Assembly: GCA_041554435.1 (NCBI GenBank)
Contig: JBFFLX010000041.1
Span: 1-24,448 of the forward strand
Direction: 5' to 3'
Source of the DNA: BM524 sp041554435
GTDB lineage: Bacteria > Bacteroidota > Bacteroidia > Bacteroidales > F082
DNA: 24,448 bases
In this document: positions 8,995 to 16,348 of the stretch, piece by piece
How the letters are laid out: every line of letters starts with the position of its first letter
How positions within the stretch are numbered: position 1 is the first letter of the stretch
Made by a program: the position numbers and the translations under genes
Notes under the pieces: generated by a model
Told to the model about the DNA's origin: nothing
What the model saw: the letters and a program-made list of their open reading frames with translations, nothing else
Database searches by the model: none

Positions 8995-9636
8995 ATGAAA
9001 CGGTTCATTGTTATTATTGCTGTTTTTTTTATCATAGCCACCCTTAAATCACAGAACCTCGATTTGATAGTTCTTACTAATGGCGACTCTCTGGCATGCC
9101 GAATTGACAGCGTTGCCAATACTCATATTTTTATAGAAATGAAGTCGGCAGGTGATTGGGTGAAAACATTAGTAAAAACCGATGAGGTGATTAATTATGA
9201 ATATGATGCAATAAAGAAAAATAATTATGTTTATAAAGGAGGGAGTTCATACATATCCCGGACTAAAGAATTTATCCCATTTCGGAAAAACTCCGTATAT
9301 GGCGAATTGGGAGGTGGTGGTATTCTGGCTTCAGTTAACTATGAGCGATTACTCCCATTAAATAATAACAATGCTATTTCTGTGGGAGGAAGTATTGGCT
9401 TTTTTGCGGATTTGATATTAAAAACAAATTATATTTATGGAGACTCTCGCAATTTTGTTGAAGTAGGAGTGGGGATATCTCTGCCTGTAACAATAATTAT
9501 CCCACAAATAGGATACAGATATCAGGCTCCAAATGGCTTTTTATTTAAAGCAGCTGTTTTATATTTCAAACCGACATCGCCTGATTCCTTTGGTGATGTT
9601 CCATGGGTTGCCATGTCGTTTGGATATTCGTTTTAA
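8995..9636 (+). CDS. Exported hypothetical protein, probable small outer-membrane beta-barrel
   Basis: A 213-aa protein with a signal peptide (MKRFIVIIAVFFIIATLKSQ, cleavage before NLDL). After it comes a short strand-rich motif, LIVLTNGDSLACRIDSV, of a kind common in Bacteroidota envelope proteins, then an E-V-I-NYEYD region. From about residue 100 there are alternating strands and turns (YGELGGGG, VNYERLLPL, AISVGGSIGFF, NFVEVGVGISLP, IIPQIGYRYQ), and the chain ends in FGYSF. A terminal aromatic residue is the usual sign recognised by the BAM machinery. It is a single gene with 206 bases before the next one. I do not recognise a named family; barrel topology is inferred from pattern. Confidence 0.7.
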   Translation: MKRFIVIIAVFFIIATLKSQNLDLIVLTNGDSLACRIDSVANTHIFIEMKSAGDWVKTLVKTDEVINYEYDAIKKNNYVYKGGSSYISRTKEFIPFRKNSVYGELGGGGILASVNYERLLPLNNNNAISVGGSIGFFADLILKTNYIYGDSRNFVEVGVGISLPVTIIIPQIGYRYQAPNGFLFKAAVLYFKPTSPDSFGDVPWVAMSFGYSF

Positions 9637-9809
9637 GGCGCCCCTGGTTGAAATAAATTATTTTGTGAACTTTTTACCCTAATTAATCCAAAATTAAAAT
9701 TCTTTTTTTACTCCTCGAAAATATTTGACTTATATTCAATATTTGGTTTATTATTGAATGATTTAAAAAAAATTAGGAATTATTAATCGGCATAAATAAA
9801 AATTAAGAA

Positions 9810-9817
9810 TATGTTTG
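9810..9817 (+). promoter_or_regulatory. -7 box upstream of the 9843 gene
   Basis: TATGTTTG fits TAnnTTTG. It lies 25 bases before the ATG at 9843, giving a leader of about 20 bases. No TTTG is found at the expected -33 position (around 9785). Confidence 0.4.
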
Positions 9818-9842
9818 CAGCAAAAACATATTAGAATATTGT

Positions 9843-10331
9843 ATGAATAGTAAAAATGGAATAAACTCGGTCTTGCTTATATTATTTGGATTACTCACCA
9901 CTTCAATATATTCTCAAGAGATAAATCACAATCACGACCATCACAAATATGAAATCGGACTTGCAAATTCAATAGTATACTTTGTCGGGGAAAAAGAATA
10001 TGCTTATGGTTTACACTTGCACCTGGTAAGAAATATAGTACATTCAAAATTTGGATATGGATTAGCATACGAAAGGGTTTTCGACGATCACAAACATAAT
10101 ACAATAGGTATTGTAGGAAGTTATAACCCTTTTAAATCGCTACATATTAACATAGCCCCCGGGATAGTTTTTGAAGACTCAGAACCTTCAGATTTAAAAT
10201 TTGCTTTACATGCAGAAACTTCCTATGATTTTGAATTAAAAAATATTCATATTGGTCCCTTGCTTGAATTTGCTTTCGACCCTGAAGATTATCATATTAG
10301 TTTGGGATTACATATTGGATTTGGATTTTGA
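9843..10331 (+). CDS. Exported His-rich small outer-membrane barrel candidate
   Basis: A 162-aa protein with a signal peptide ending near TTSIYSQ. The mature protein starts with a histidine cluster (EINHNHDHHKYE), a plausible metal-binding tip. The rest alternates strands and turns: YEIGLANSIVYFVGEKEYAYGL, broken here as two strands; HLHLVRNI; FGYGLAYERVF; NTIGIVGSYNP; LHINIAPGIVF; DLKFALHAETSYDF; IHIGPLLEFAF; ending HISLGLHIGFGF. The terminal phenylalanine and eight or so amphipathic strands fit an OmpA/OmpX-sized barrel. No metal exporter is next to it in the window. Function is unknown; metal binding is inference from the histidines alone. Confidence 0.7.
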   Translation: MNSKNGINSVLLILFGLLTTSIYSQEINHNHDHHKYEIGLANSIVYFVGEKEYAYGLHLHLVRNIVHSKFGYGLAYERVFDDHKHNTIGIVGSYNPFKSLHINIAPGIVFEDSEPSDLKFALHAETSYDFELKNIHIGPLLEFAFDPEDYHISLGLHIGFGF

Positions 10332-10523
10332 AATAATAAATAAGAATAAGCTGGAAGATTAATAACATATTGATGGTAGAACACCTGTTGATAGCAATGA
10401 ACACAAAACAATGAGGTTTATTTGGGTATTCATGAATTCTACCATTCAATAAGTTCAGTCTAAGTGGAGAGAAAATTAGCCCGCTAAGCCCAATGAGTTC
10501 ATAAAACAAACCCAAATCATTCT

Positions 10524-10600
10524 CTGAAAATCAAACCTCAAACCATGCCTTGCCTCAAATAATGAAAACCGAGCGGAAATAGGTTTTAAAATTGGAAAAA
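10524..10600 (+). repeat. Dispersed intergenic repeat A, copy 1
   Basis: A ~77-base element also present at 14084-14159 and 24368 to the window end. Shared blocks are CAAATAATGAAAA, then ATAGGTTTTAAAATTGGAAA. Copies 1 and 2 also share CTGAAAATCAAACCTCAAAC with identical spacing. AAACCT (10534-10539) can pair with AGGTTT (10581-10586). The A-rich text continues as ACCAGCAAATAAA, which copy 2 also has (CCAGCCAATAAA) after about 30 extra bases. Confidence 0.8.
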
Positions 10601-10648
10601 CCAGCAAATAAACCAACAACTAATATTCTCCAGATAAGTTCAGTATCA

Positions 10649-10775
10649 ATTAATAAATTTTCCCTAACTTTACACATTAAATAATCCATAATGAAAACTC
10701 TTTAGTTTAATGATGTTCATATCAGACTTATATTGAGTGATTTGGGTTATTTAGTGGTAATATAAATAAGTTACA
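10649..10775 (+). repeat. Dispersed repeat B, copy 1
   Basis: The core at 10678-10702 is a 25-base exact match to 23481-23505 (it begins TAAATAATCC and ends GAAAACTCTT). Similarity extends upstream (TAATAAA, CTAAnTTTA) and downstream to GGGTTnTTT about 42 bases later in both copies. It includes ATGAAAACTCTT, an apparent start (MKTL) that runs into TAG at once here, so it may be a decayed 5' gene end. Confidence 0.7.
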
Positions 10776-10804
10776 TACAAACTTAAGAAACAATACTGCT
10801 AAAA

Positions 10805-11368
10805 ATGAAAATTGACGGTAACATAGCAAAAAAGTACAACTTAACTGATGAGGAAATCTCCATGACTATGAGTGGGTATGTTCCTTTGACAGTTAAAGCG
10901 AATGATTTCTTTCTACAAGAAGGAAAAGTTTGTAATTATATTGGATTTGTAACTAAGGGCCTGCTTCGCTCCTTTATTTACGATGACTATGCCAACGAAA
11001 TTACATCGGATTTCTATCCCGAAAATACATTGATAATTTCATTCGATAGTTTTAATAACAGAGTTCCATCTAAAGAAAACATAAAAGCAATTGAAGACTC
11101 TGAGTTGATGGTAATATCGTACGAAAAGCAAAAGGAATTGTACGAGAAAATTCCGGCATGGAATCTTATTTGCCGGGATTTAGCTGACTTCAAAAGCCGG
11201 GAAATGATAGAAAGAGCTAATCGTTTTCAAATTATGTCGGCCACAGAACGATATCAGACCTTTTGTAAAGAGCATCCAAATATTTTACAGCGAACAACTT
11301 TGGGTAATATTGCATCATATATTGGTGTAGATATTGCAACATTAAGCAGAATACGAAAAAAGAAATAA
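10805..11368 (+). CDS. Crp/Fnr-family transcriptional regulator
   Basis: A 187-aa DNA-binding regulator. Residues ~25-110 form the cyclic-nucleotide-binding-like beta roll (LTVKANDFFLQEGKVCNYIGFV, split around its FLQEG turn; KGLLRSFIYDD). The canonical cAMP phosphate-binding RxS segment is absent, so the signal is probably not cAMP. A dimer helix (~115-150) leads to a helix-turn-helix at the very C-terminus (TLGNIASYIGVDIATLSRIRKK, best read as its NIASYIG and TLSRIR parts). The Ser-Arg pair matches the Fnr ExxSR positions that contact TTGA, but the Glu position is Ala. There is no cysteine cluster for an Fe-S centre. Two Fnr-like palindromes precede the next two transcription units, its likely targets. 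The 75-base gap to the next gene start contains the first operator. Typical of short Bacteroidota Crp/Fnr paralogues. Confidence 0.9.
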   Translation: MKIDGNIAKKYNLTDEEISMTMSGYVPLTVKANDFFLQEGKVCNYIGFVTKGLLRSFIYDDYANEITSDFYPENTLIISFDSFNNRVPSKENIKAIEDSELMVISYEKQKELYEKIPAWNLICRDLADFKSREMIERANRFQIMSATERYQTFCKEHPNILQRTTLGNIASYIGVDIATLSRIRKKK

Positions 11369-11372
11369 TCGA

Positions 11373-11394
11373 TTTTGACTTTTGTCAAACAATC
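11373..11394 (+). promoter_or_regulatory. Probable Crp/Fnr operator 1
   Basis: A perfect 16-base palindrome TTTGACTTTTGTCAAA (11374-11389; arms TTTGAC/GTCAAA, 4-base centre) with the Fnr-type geometry TTGAn-N4-nTCAA. The 22-base span differs at only two positions from operator 2. The palindrome centre is 30.5 bases before the -7 box, so about -41.5 relative to the predicted start of transcription, the class II activator position. No -33 TTTG is present, as expected for an activator-dependent promoter. Confidence 0.75.
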
Positions 11395-11411
11395 CTTCAG
11401 CCAGCTCATCA

Positions 11412-11419
11412 TAATTTTG
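11412..11419 (+). promoter_or_regulatory. -7 box of the NmrA-like gene
   Basis: TAATTTTG fits TAnnTTTG. It lies 25 bases before the ATG at 11444 and 30.5 bases from the centre of operator 1. Confidence 0.65.
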
Positions 11420-11443
11420 CATTATAATTTTAATTTAAGTAAT

Positions 11444-12343
11444 ATGAGCAGCAAAAGACAAATTACAATCATTGGCGCAACAGGCAACATTGGGAATGCC
11501 GTTGCAAAGAACCTTTTCAATTTAGGGTATGAGGTAAAAGCAATAGTCAGGAATCTTGAAAAAGCAAACAGACTATTCAAGGATGAACCTCATATACAAA
11601 TTGAACAAGCAGATTTGAAAGATGTTTCAGAATTAAAACATAAACTAAAAGGTACAGAATATTTGTATTTAAATCTTTCTACACAAACTACTAATTTAAA
11701 CACTGCTTTTGCCCCCGACAGAGAGGGTGTTGCAAATATTTTAAATGCAGTAGATAAAGAGTTTATTAAACAGATTATTTGTATATCTGGTCTCGGGGCC
11801 CTGGATAATTTACAGTATCCCGGAAAATTTAAGTTTATACCCAATGTGCTACGCAAGCAAGGTCATAAACTCATAAAAGAGTCAGGCATTCCTTATACTA
11901 TTCTACATTGCAGTTGGTTTATTGATAGTTTTGTTTTTTATCAGCGCCACAATACTTATGCAGTAATTGGCAATACCGAAAACCCGATTTATTTTACAAA
12001 TTGCCTTGATTTTTCAAATCATATAGATAAAGCTATCGGTAACCCTGATGCCTTCTATAAGGAATTCCCAATACAAGGAACAGAAGGAATCAAACATCCT
12101 GAAGCAGCGAGAATATTCTTTTCTGTTTACGATAAAAACACAAAAATTAAAAAACTCCCCAGCGGGCTTATTAGTTTTTTAGCACTTTTTAAAAAAGAAT
12201 TTAAAATGCTGAAACATATGTCGGATTATTTTACCAAGTCATTAGAAACATATTTAGTTGAGGAATTTGGTACCTATAACATATTAGGAAGACCCAATAT
12301 GAGTCTTAAAGATTATGCACTAAAATTAAAAAATGTAAGATAG
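11444..12343 (+). CDS. NmrA-like NAD(P)-binding protein
   Basis: A cytoplasmic 299-aa Rossmann-fold protein of the atypical SDR (NmrA/HSCARG or quinone-reductase-2-like) group. The dinucleotide loop IGATGNIG is at residues 9-16, followed by VKAIVRNLEKA (an arginine after the second strand, often seen with NADP preference), then QADLKD and CISGLGALD. No YxxxK catalytic pair is clear. Relatives serve as redox sensors or reduce quinones, but the substrate is not readable here. The ATG at 11444 was chosen because an upstream in-frame TTG (11375) sits inside the palindromic operator and ahead of the -7 box. The gene lies just downstream of the Crp/Fnr regulator and is its probable target. The flavodoxin after it has its own promoter and the same operator. 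Confidence 0.88.
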   Translation: MSSKRQITIIGATGNIGNAVAKNLFNLGYEVKAIVRNLEKANRLFKDEPHIQIEQADLKDVSELKHKLKGTEYLYLNLSTQTTNLNTAFAPDREGVANILNAVDKEFIKQIICISGLGALDNLQYPGKFKFIPNVLRKQGHKLIKESGIPYTILHCSWFIDSFVFYQRHNTYAVIGNTENPIYFTNCLDFSNHIDKAIGNPDAFYKEFPIQGTEGIKHPEAARIFFSVYDKNTKIKKLPSGLISFLALFKKEFKMLKHMSDYFTKSLETYLVEEFGTYNILGRPNMSLKDYALKLKNVR

Positions 12344-12353
12344 AACTGCTTGT

Positions 12354-12375
12354 TTTTGATTTATGTCAAACAATC
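12354..12375 (+). promoter_or_regulatory. Probable Crp/Fnr operator 2
   Basis: TTTGATTTATGTCAAA (12355-12370) is an imperfect palindrome, TTTGAT/GTCAAA with 4-base centre, followed by the same CAATC as operator 1. The centre is again exactly 30.5 bases before a TAnnTTTG box, and again no -33 TTTG is present. Confidence 0.75.
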
Positions 12376-12392
12376 AATAAATAAAACCATCT

Positions 12393-12400
12393 TATTTTTG
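12393..12400 (+). promoter_or_regulatory. -7 box of the flavodoxin-hydrolase operon
   Basis: TATTTTTG fits TAnnTTTG and lies 19 bases before the ATG at 12419. It shares its distance to the palindrome with the 11412 box. Confidence 0.65.
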
Positions 12401-12418
12401 TAAGAAAATATTTAAAAC

Positions 12419-12931
12419 ATGAAAACACTTGTCATATCGTATTCATTTACTGGGAACAACGGGAAATTAGCAAAAAAAATTGCCCAAACTTTAAACGCTG
12501 ACTTTTCTGTATTGGAAGAAAAGAAAAACAGAACTGTTCTTACCATTCTTTTAGATGTACTATTTAATCGGATTCCGTCGATTAAAGCACTTGAAAAACA
12601 ATTCGAACTTTATGAAAATCTGATTTTTGTTGCACCTGTTTGGTTCGGCAAAATTGCAACTCCATTGAGAGCATTGTTTAAAGATTTGAACGGAAAAACA
12701 GAAAACTATTCCCTTATAACATTAAGTGCAGGAGCCGATGGTAAAGTTCCAAATCTGGAAAAGGAATTGATACAAAGAACCGGATTAGTGCCCAGGCTTG
12801 TATTAAATCCTCTTATAAGCGAAATACTCCCTGCAAATCCAAAACCAAGTCGTAAACAACTTGAAGCCTACAGGCTGTCAGATGCTGATGCTGATGATTT
12901 AGTAAAAAGAGTATTAAGTGAATTAAACTAA
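12419..12931 (+). CDS. Flavodoxin-fold protein
   Basis: A 170-aa cytoplasmic protein of the flavodoxin/NADPH-dependent FMN reductase-like fold. The N-terminal strand and loop ISYSFTGNNGKLAK (residues 6-19) is the FMN-phosphate-binding loop (S/TxTGN). The later VAPVWFGKIATPLRALF (about 72-88) is the second flavin loop, and LITLSAGAD the third. It would carry electrons or reduce quinones or disulphides using FMN. It is the first gene of a two-gene operon (25 bases to the hydrolase) with its own Crp/Fnr-type operator, so it is probably co-induced with the NmrA-like protein. Its length is normal for a long-chain flavodoxin-like family protein. The reaction partner is unknown. Confidence 0.88.
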   Translation: MKTLVISYSFTGNNGKLAKKIAQTLNADFSVLEEKKNRTVLTILLDVLFNRIPSIKALEKQFELYENLIFVAPVWFGKIATPLRALFKDLNGKTENYSLITLSAGADGKVPNLEKELIQRTGLVPRLVLNPLISEILPANPKPSRKQLEAYRLSDADADDLVKRVLSELN

Positions 12932-12956
12932 TGCATAACAGATAAAATTTGATAAA

Positions 12957-13937
12957 ATGAAAATGATTGATTGTATAACACTTAGTCTTGCAGCATTATT
13001 AAGCATTACAGCAAGTTGTTCGTCGAAAAAAAAATTAACAGCCCCTACTTCATTATACAAAAGCCCTCAAGGAAAAGAAATTGCATATAAGAGTTACGAT
13101 AAATCAATGGAACTTTGGGATGTTAAATATACTGAAGAATTTGTGGAAACGGATTATGGCAAATCTCATGTAATAATATCAGGAGAAGAAAATAAGAAAA
13201 CTCTAATTATACTGCCTGGTTTATTTGGAGATGCATCAATGTGGTTCCCAAATGTTGGCGAACTTTCTAAACATTTTAAAGTTTATACACTCGACATGAT
13301 AAATTATGGCGGGAAAAGTCAACCCGGCGGTAAAGCTATAACTGAGTTTAATGATTATAAAAACTGGTTCAATCAGATAGTAACTCACTACAAACTAGAT
13401 AGCGTTGCTTTAATGGGAGTATCATACAGCAGTTGGCTTTCTTTATCCTTGGCACGAGAAACCCCAAATGCAATTACTTCCATAGTAATGCTCGACCCAT
13501 CAGAAACATTTATGCCAATGAACGGCGGGATTGCGTGGAAAGGATTTAAATATTTCATGTTTTTTCCAAACAGAACAAAATATTCCAAATTTTTGGATTG
13601 GTTAGGAGGAGGCTATTCTAATGAACAAATGGATATTTGGACAGAACATATGCTTGATGTAATTGAGTTTGGTTCAACTAAAATGTTTGATGTTCCTCAG
13701 CACAGAATTTATGAACCTGAAGAATTGACAATGATTCAAATCCCAGTTTTAATAATGGCAGGTGGTAAACCAATTCTCTACCATGAGCCCGAGATTTTTA
13801 AAGCAAACGCCCAAAAAGCAATACCACATGCAGAAATAATAATAGTCCCTGATGCAGGACATGGACTGAATATGGAGAAACCTGATATTGTAAACAGTAA
13901 GATCATTGAATTCTTGGAAAAGAATAAATTTGATTAA
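12957..13937 (+). CDS. Alpha/beta-hydrolase lipoprotein
   Basis: A 326-aa envelope hydrolase. The signal peptide ends in SITASC with the lipidated cysteine at residue 21. The alpha/beta-hydrolase fold starts near residue 83: oxyanion turn LPGLFGD (86-92), YTLDMINYGGKS, and nucleophile elbow MGVSYSSW with Ser156. The elbow is GVSYS rather than GxSxG, so the last glycine is replaced by serine. A lid region spans about 185-255, then IPVLIMAGG and the catalytic histidine His302 in DAGHGLNMEKP. The acid is probably D180 (MLDPSE) or a residue after MAGG. Ester or lactone hydrolysis is plausible, but no specificity is readable. It is the second gene of the flavodoxin operon. An envelope hydrolase co-regulated with redox proteins suggests a shared stress or xenobiotic response (inference). 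Confidence 0.88.
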   Translation: MKMIDCITLSLAALLSITASCSSKKKLTAPTSLYKSPQGKEIAYKSYDKSMELWDVKYTEEFVETDYGKSHVIISGEENKKTLIILPGLFGDASMWFPNVGELSKHFKVYTLDMINYGGKSQPGGKAITEFNDYKNWFNQIVTHYKLDSVALMGVSYSSWLSLSLARETPNAITSIVMLDPSETFMPMNGGIAWKGFKYFMFFPNRTKYSKFLDWLGGGYSNEQMDIWTEHMLDVIEFGSTKMFDVPQHRIYEPEELTMIQIPVLIMAGGKPILYHEPEIFKANAQKAIPHAEIIIVPDAGHGLNMEKPDIVNSKIIEFLEKNKFD

Positions 13938-13981
13938 TTTTATTATAAACAGGAGGAAAGCCAGCATATAAAATTTTGTAT

Positions 13982-14076
13982 AGTAATGGCAGGTAATGTG
14001 GTAAATGTTAGTATTTGAAGCCCGCTCAAACTGCGTAGTACTTTGACAGGAAACTACCACACAATCTGCCACTACT
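13982..14076. repeat. Long imperfect inverted repeat (structured element)
   Basis: The 22-base arms 13982-14003 and 14055-14076 pair at 18 Watson-Crick plus one G-U position, with three mismatches. A nested stem TTTGA (14014-14018) / TCAAA (14026-14030) holds the loop AGCCCGC. It has no T-tract, so it is not a simple terminator. It sits 8 bases before repeat A copy 2. Confidence 0.7.
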
Positions 14077-14083
14077 CAACCCC

Positions 14084-14159
14084 CTGAAAATCAAACCTCA
14101 AACCATGCCTTACCTCAAATAATGAAAATAGACCTGAAATAGGTTTTAAAATTGGAAAA
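14084..14159 (+). repeat. Dispersed intergenic repeat A, copy 2
   Basis: This is about 90% identical by eye to copy 1 across 76 bases, differing mainly in the ATAGACCTG segment. The downstream CCAGCCAATAAA (from 14192) matches the continuation of copy 1, but after about 32 extra bases, as if a short insertion separates them. Confidence 0.8.
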
Positions 14160-14433
14160 TATGGTTTATTTAGTTACACATATTAACATGTCCAGCCAAT
14201 AAAACTAAAATAGTATGAAAAAATATTATTTTCTCATGGCACCATATTTTTGCTTTCATTTTGCCTCTTTTTCAAATTGCTATGGAGTAAATTAAATATC
14301 CCATTCATTCGAATTTTGAAGTTTATTTATTAATTTTATCAAAATTCATAAGAATAAACTCAAATGATAACAATTGAAAAGTTCGTTATTTTTAAAAGGC
14401 GAATCTTATACTAAATATAACTGAGTAATTTCG

Positions 14434-15513
14434 ATGCATAAAAGCAAATACATAAAAGCACAGTTATTATTGTCGCAGTTATTAGCCGTATTTGTCTGGT
14501 TTTTAGTCTCTGTGGTTCAGTGGTCGAAAAACCCTAAAAACAGCCCGGGAATTGAAATACCATTAATAGTTCGAGGAACAGAGGCAGTTTCAGTTTTAAT
14601 TGTATCAGGGATATTAATTTTTTTAATCCAGAGGTATAGGCGGTATTTTAAATCGATCTTTTCGAGAGTTTTACTTTTAATTGTTTTTTACTTTTTTGCA
14701 TTGCTAACCAATGTATTATCACTTGCCATACGTGACTTTATAGGTTATAAGCCTCCAACAATTGATGGCTACTTTTTTATCCAAAGTCTGCATTTTTATA
14801 TTCCTCTTCTGCTAGTTTTTGTATTTTATTCGATAGTAAGAAACCGAATCGAGCTTCAATCGGAGAGAGAGGAAAAACTCAGAGCCGAGAGTTTGGCCCA
14901 ACAAGCAAAATGGATGATGTTGCGATATCAGGTAAATCCGCATTTTCTGTTTAACGCATTAAATAGTATAAGAGCACTTATTGGCTACGACGATGAAAAG
15001 GCCCGAAAAATAGTTACTGATATGTCGGAGTATTTTCGTTACAGTTTGTCGGTTGAAAAGAAATCGCTTGTTCCGATATACGAGGAAATTTATGCTGTTG
15101 ACAATTATCTTGAAATACAAAAAATTAGGTATCACGATAGATTAATTATTGAAAAGGAAATTGATGCAGGAATGACAAATTGCATAATTCCGGTTTTTTC
15201 CATTCAAACGCTAATCGAGAACGCTGTAAAATATGGCTTAAAGACCCATGAAGGTCAAGTAAGAATTAAGATTTACGTTGGCAATGAAAATGGTAAATTG
15301 AAAATTCAGGTTTCAAATACTGGAAAATTGATTAATCCTGAAAAAGAAGATGATAATAGCACAAACACTGGAATAGAAAATTTAAAAAGTAGGATGCAAT
15401 TTGTAGATAAAGAATTTCAATTTAAACTTTCTGAATACGATAATACTGTGCTTGCTACCTTATTGCTAACCAATTGTAAAAGATATGAAAACGTGGAGAG
15501 CAATAATAATTGA
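14434..15513 (+). CDS. LytS/YehU-type sensor histidine kinase
   Basis: A 359-aa inner-membrane kinase of the His_kinase (PF06580) family that pairs with LytTR regulators. There are four predicted helices at about residues 11-30, 48-66, 77-98 and 118-136. A coiled segment (137-165) follows, then the phospho-acceptor motif QVNPHFLFNALNSI with His170. The ATPase domain follows, with the N-box IQTLIENAVKYGL (Asn263) and the G-box region NTGIENLKSRM. There is no separate sensory domain beyond the membrane helices. The gene overlaps the next one by 29 bases, so both are cotranslated. The stimulus is unknown; the nearest downstream genes are envelope hydrolases, which may be targets. Confidence 0.93.
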   Translation: MHKSKYIKAQLLLSQLLAVFVWFLVSVVQWSKNPKNSPGIEIPLIVRGTEAVSVLIVSGILIFLIQRYRRYFKSIFSRVLLLIVFYFFALLTNVLSLAIRDFIGYKPPTIDGYFFIQSLHFYIPLLLVFVFYSIVRNRIELQSEREEKLRAESLAQQAKWMMLRYQVNPHFLFNALNSIRALIGYDDEKARKIVTDMSEYFRYSLSVEKKSLVPIYEEIYAVDNYLEIQKIRYHDRLIIEKEIDAGMTNCIIPVFSIQTLIENAVKYGLKTHEGQVRIKIYVGNENGKLKIQVSNTGKLINPEKEDDNSTNTGIENLKSRMQFVDKEFQFKLSEYDNTVLATLLLTNCKRYENVESNNN

Positions 15514-16207
15514 TGATGAACCACTTGCCAGGCTTGAGATAAAGCGACTGCTTGCTGTCCATTCTCAAATTAATATTGTTGGAGAAGCTGATTCAGTTCC
15601 AACAGCGAAAGCATCTATTGAGAAACTTCAGCCTGATTTGCTTTTTTTGGATATTGATTTGGGGACACAGTCGGGCTTTGATTTATTGGAATGTACCGAA
15701 AGGAATTTTCAGATTATTTTTGTAACCGCTTACGATAAATTCGCAATCCGCGCTTTTAAAATAAATGCGCTGGATTATTTACTTAAACCTGTTCACCCCG
15801 AGAGGCTCAATGAATCCATCAACAGATTGGGAAACCCTTTTAAAAGTGAGTCTAAATTTGAACTTGGGCCTTTCGATAAAATTTTAATTGGAAATCACGG
15901 ATGCTCAAAATTTATCTCTGTAAATTCAATTACTTACATTGTGGCTTTTGGAGATTATACCAGAATTTTTATCGCCGATGAATTGAAGGGACTGGTGCAC
16001 CACACCATTAAAAAATGGATGGAACGATTACCGGAAAATATGTTCGCTCAGGTGCATAGATCATTCATTATAAATATAAATCAGGTTGAAGAAATTAAAA
16101 AAACAGACAATACACATTTTAAGGTTTCGTTAAAACAAACAAAGTCAATGATTCCCGTAAGTAGGAAGTATCTGAAACAATTAAAAACGAAATTCCGAAT
16201 AGATTAA
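15485..16207 (+). CDS. LytTR-family response regulator
   Basis: A 240-aa transcription factor and partner of the upstream kinase. The receiver domain (1-~115) has the acid pair D10/D11, phospho-acceptor D56 in FLDIDLG, T81 in FVTAYD and K101 in LLKP. The LytTR DNA-binding domain (about 135-238) shows GNHGCSKFISVNSITYIVAFGDY (best recognised by the ITYI.A.GDYT turn), then FAQVHRSFIININQVEEIK and MIPVSRKYLKQLK. LytTR proteins bind direct repeats upstream of targets; none was identified here with confidence. The ATG at 15485 lies inside the kinase gene; it gives the canonical start of a receiver domain (MKTWRAIIIDDEP). Confidence 0.94.
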   Translation: MKTWRAIIIDDEPLARLEIKRLLAVHSQINIVGEADSVPTAKASIEKLQPDLLFLDIDLGTQSGFDLLECTERNFQIIFVTAYDKFAIRAFKINALDYLLKPVHPERLNESINRLGNPFKSESKFELGPFDKILIGNHGCSKFISVNSITYIVAFGDYTRIFIADELKGLVHHTIKKWMERLPENMFAQVHRSFIININQVEEIKKTDNTHFKVSLKQTKSMIPVSRKYLKQLKTKFRID

Positions 16208-16348
16208 AATAATCTTCATCCATGCATAATGGAGTTCAGTTCAAATTATTTTTTTGTATCTAATCGAATTATTTATCCTTTCATCGAAAAAAAGCAAATC
16301 CCAATAGATGTATGTCGTTTTTTTGTCTGAAAAAATATACTTTAGGCA

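Larger units (their letters stand above)
10332..10804. other. Repeat-bearing intergenic region upstream of the Crp/Fnr gene
   Basis: No convincing gene is present in these 473 bases. Contents in order: a 9-base inverted repeat ATGGTAGAA (10373-10381) / TTCTACCAT (10437-10445); a small hairpin TTAGCCCGCTAA (10476-10487); repeat A copy 1 (10524-10600); and repeat B copy 1 (about 10649-10775). ATAAGTTCAGT occurs at 10449-10459 and again at 10634-10644, flanking repeat A copy 1. No TAnnTTTG box for the Crp/Fnr gene was found. Confidence 0.6.
13938..14433. other. Structured, repeat-bearing intergenic region
   Basis: No convincing gene lies in these 496 bases. They hold a long imperfect inverted repeat (13982-14076, listed separately), repeat A copy 2 (14084-14159) and an AT-rich stretch before the histidine kinase gene. 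GCCAGCATATAA at 13961-13972 lies just outside the inverted repeat. No TAnnTTTG promoter was found for the kinase; TAATTTCG at 14426-14433 is the nearest match, one base off the consensus and against the start codon. Confidence 0.55.

Noticed and set aside
10297..10515. Minus-strand open frame of 72 codons in the region before the Crp/Fnr gene
   Set aside because: It overlaps the 3' end of the barrel gene and the inverted repeat; no leader, signal or known domain. Could be a decayed remnant, but not supportable as a gene.
11375..11443. TTG at 11375 as start of the NmrA-like protein
   Set aside because: It lies within the palindromic operator and upstream of the -7 box, and adds residues before a normal Rossmann N-terminus.
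13749..14072. Minus-strand open frame of 107 codons
   Set aside because: It is antisense to the C-terminal half of the hydrolase gene and runs into the structured intergenic element; its composition shows no protein-like pattern and no family is recognised.
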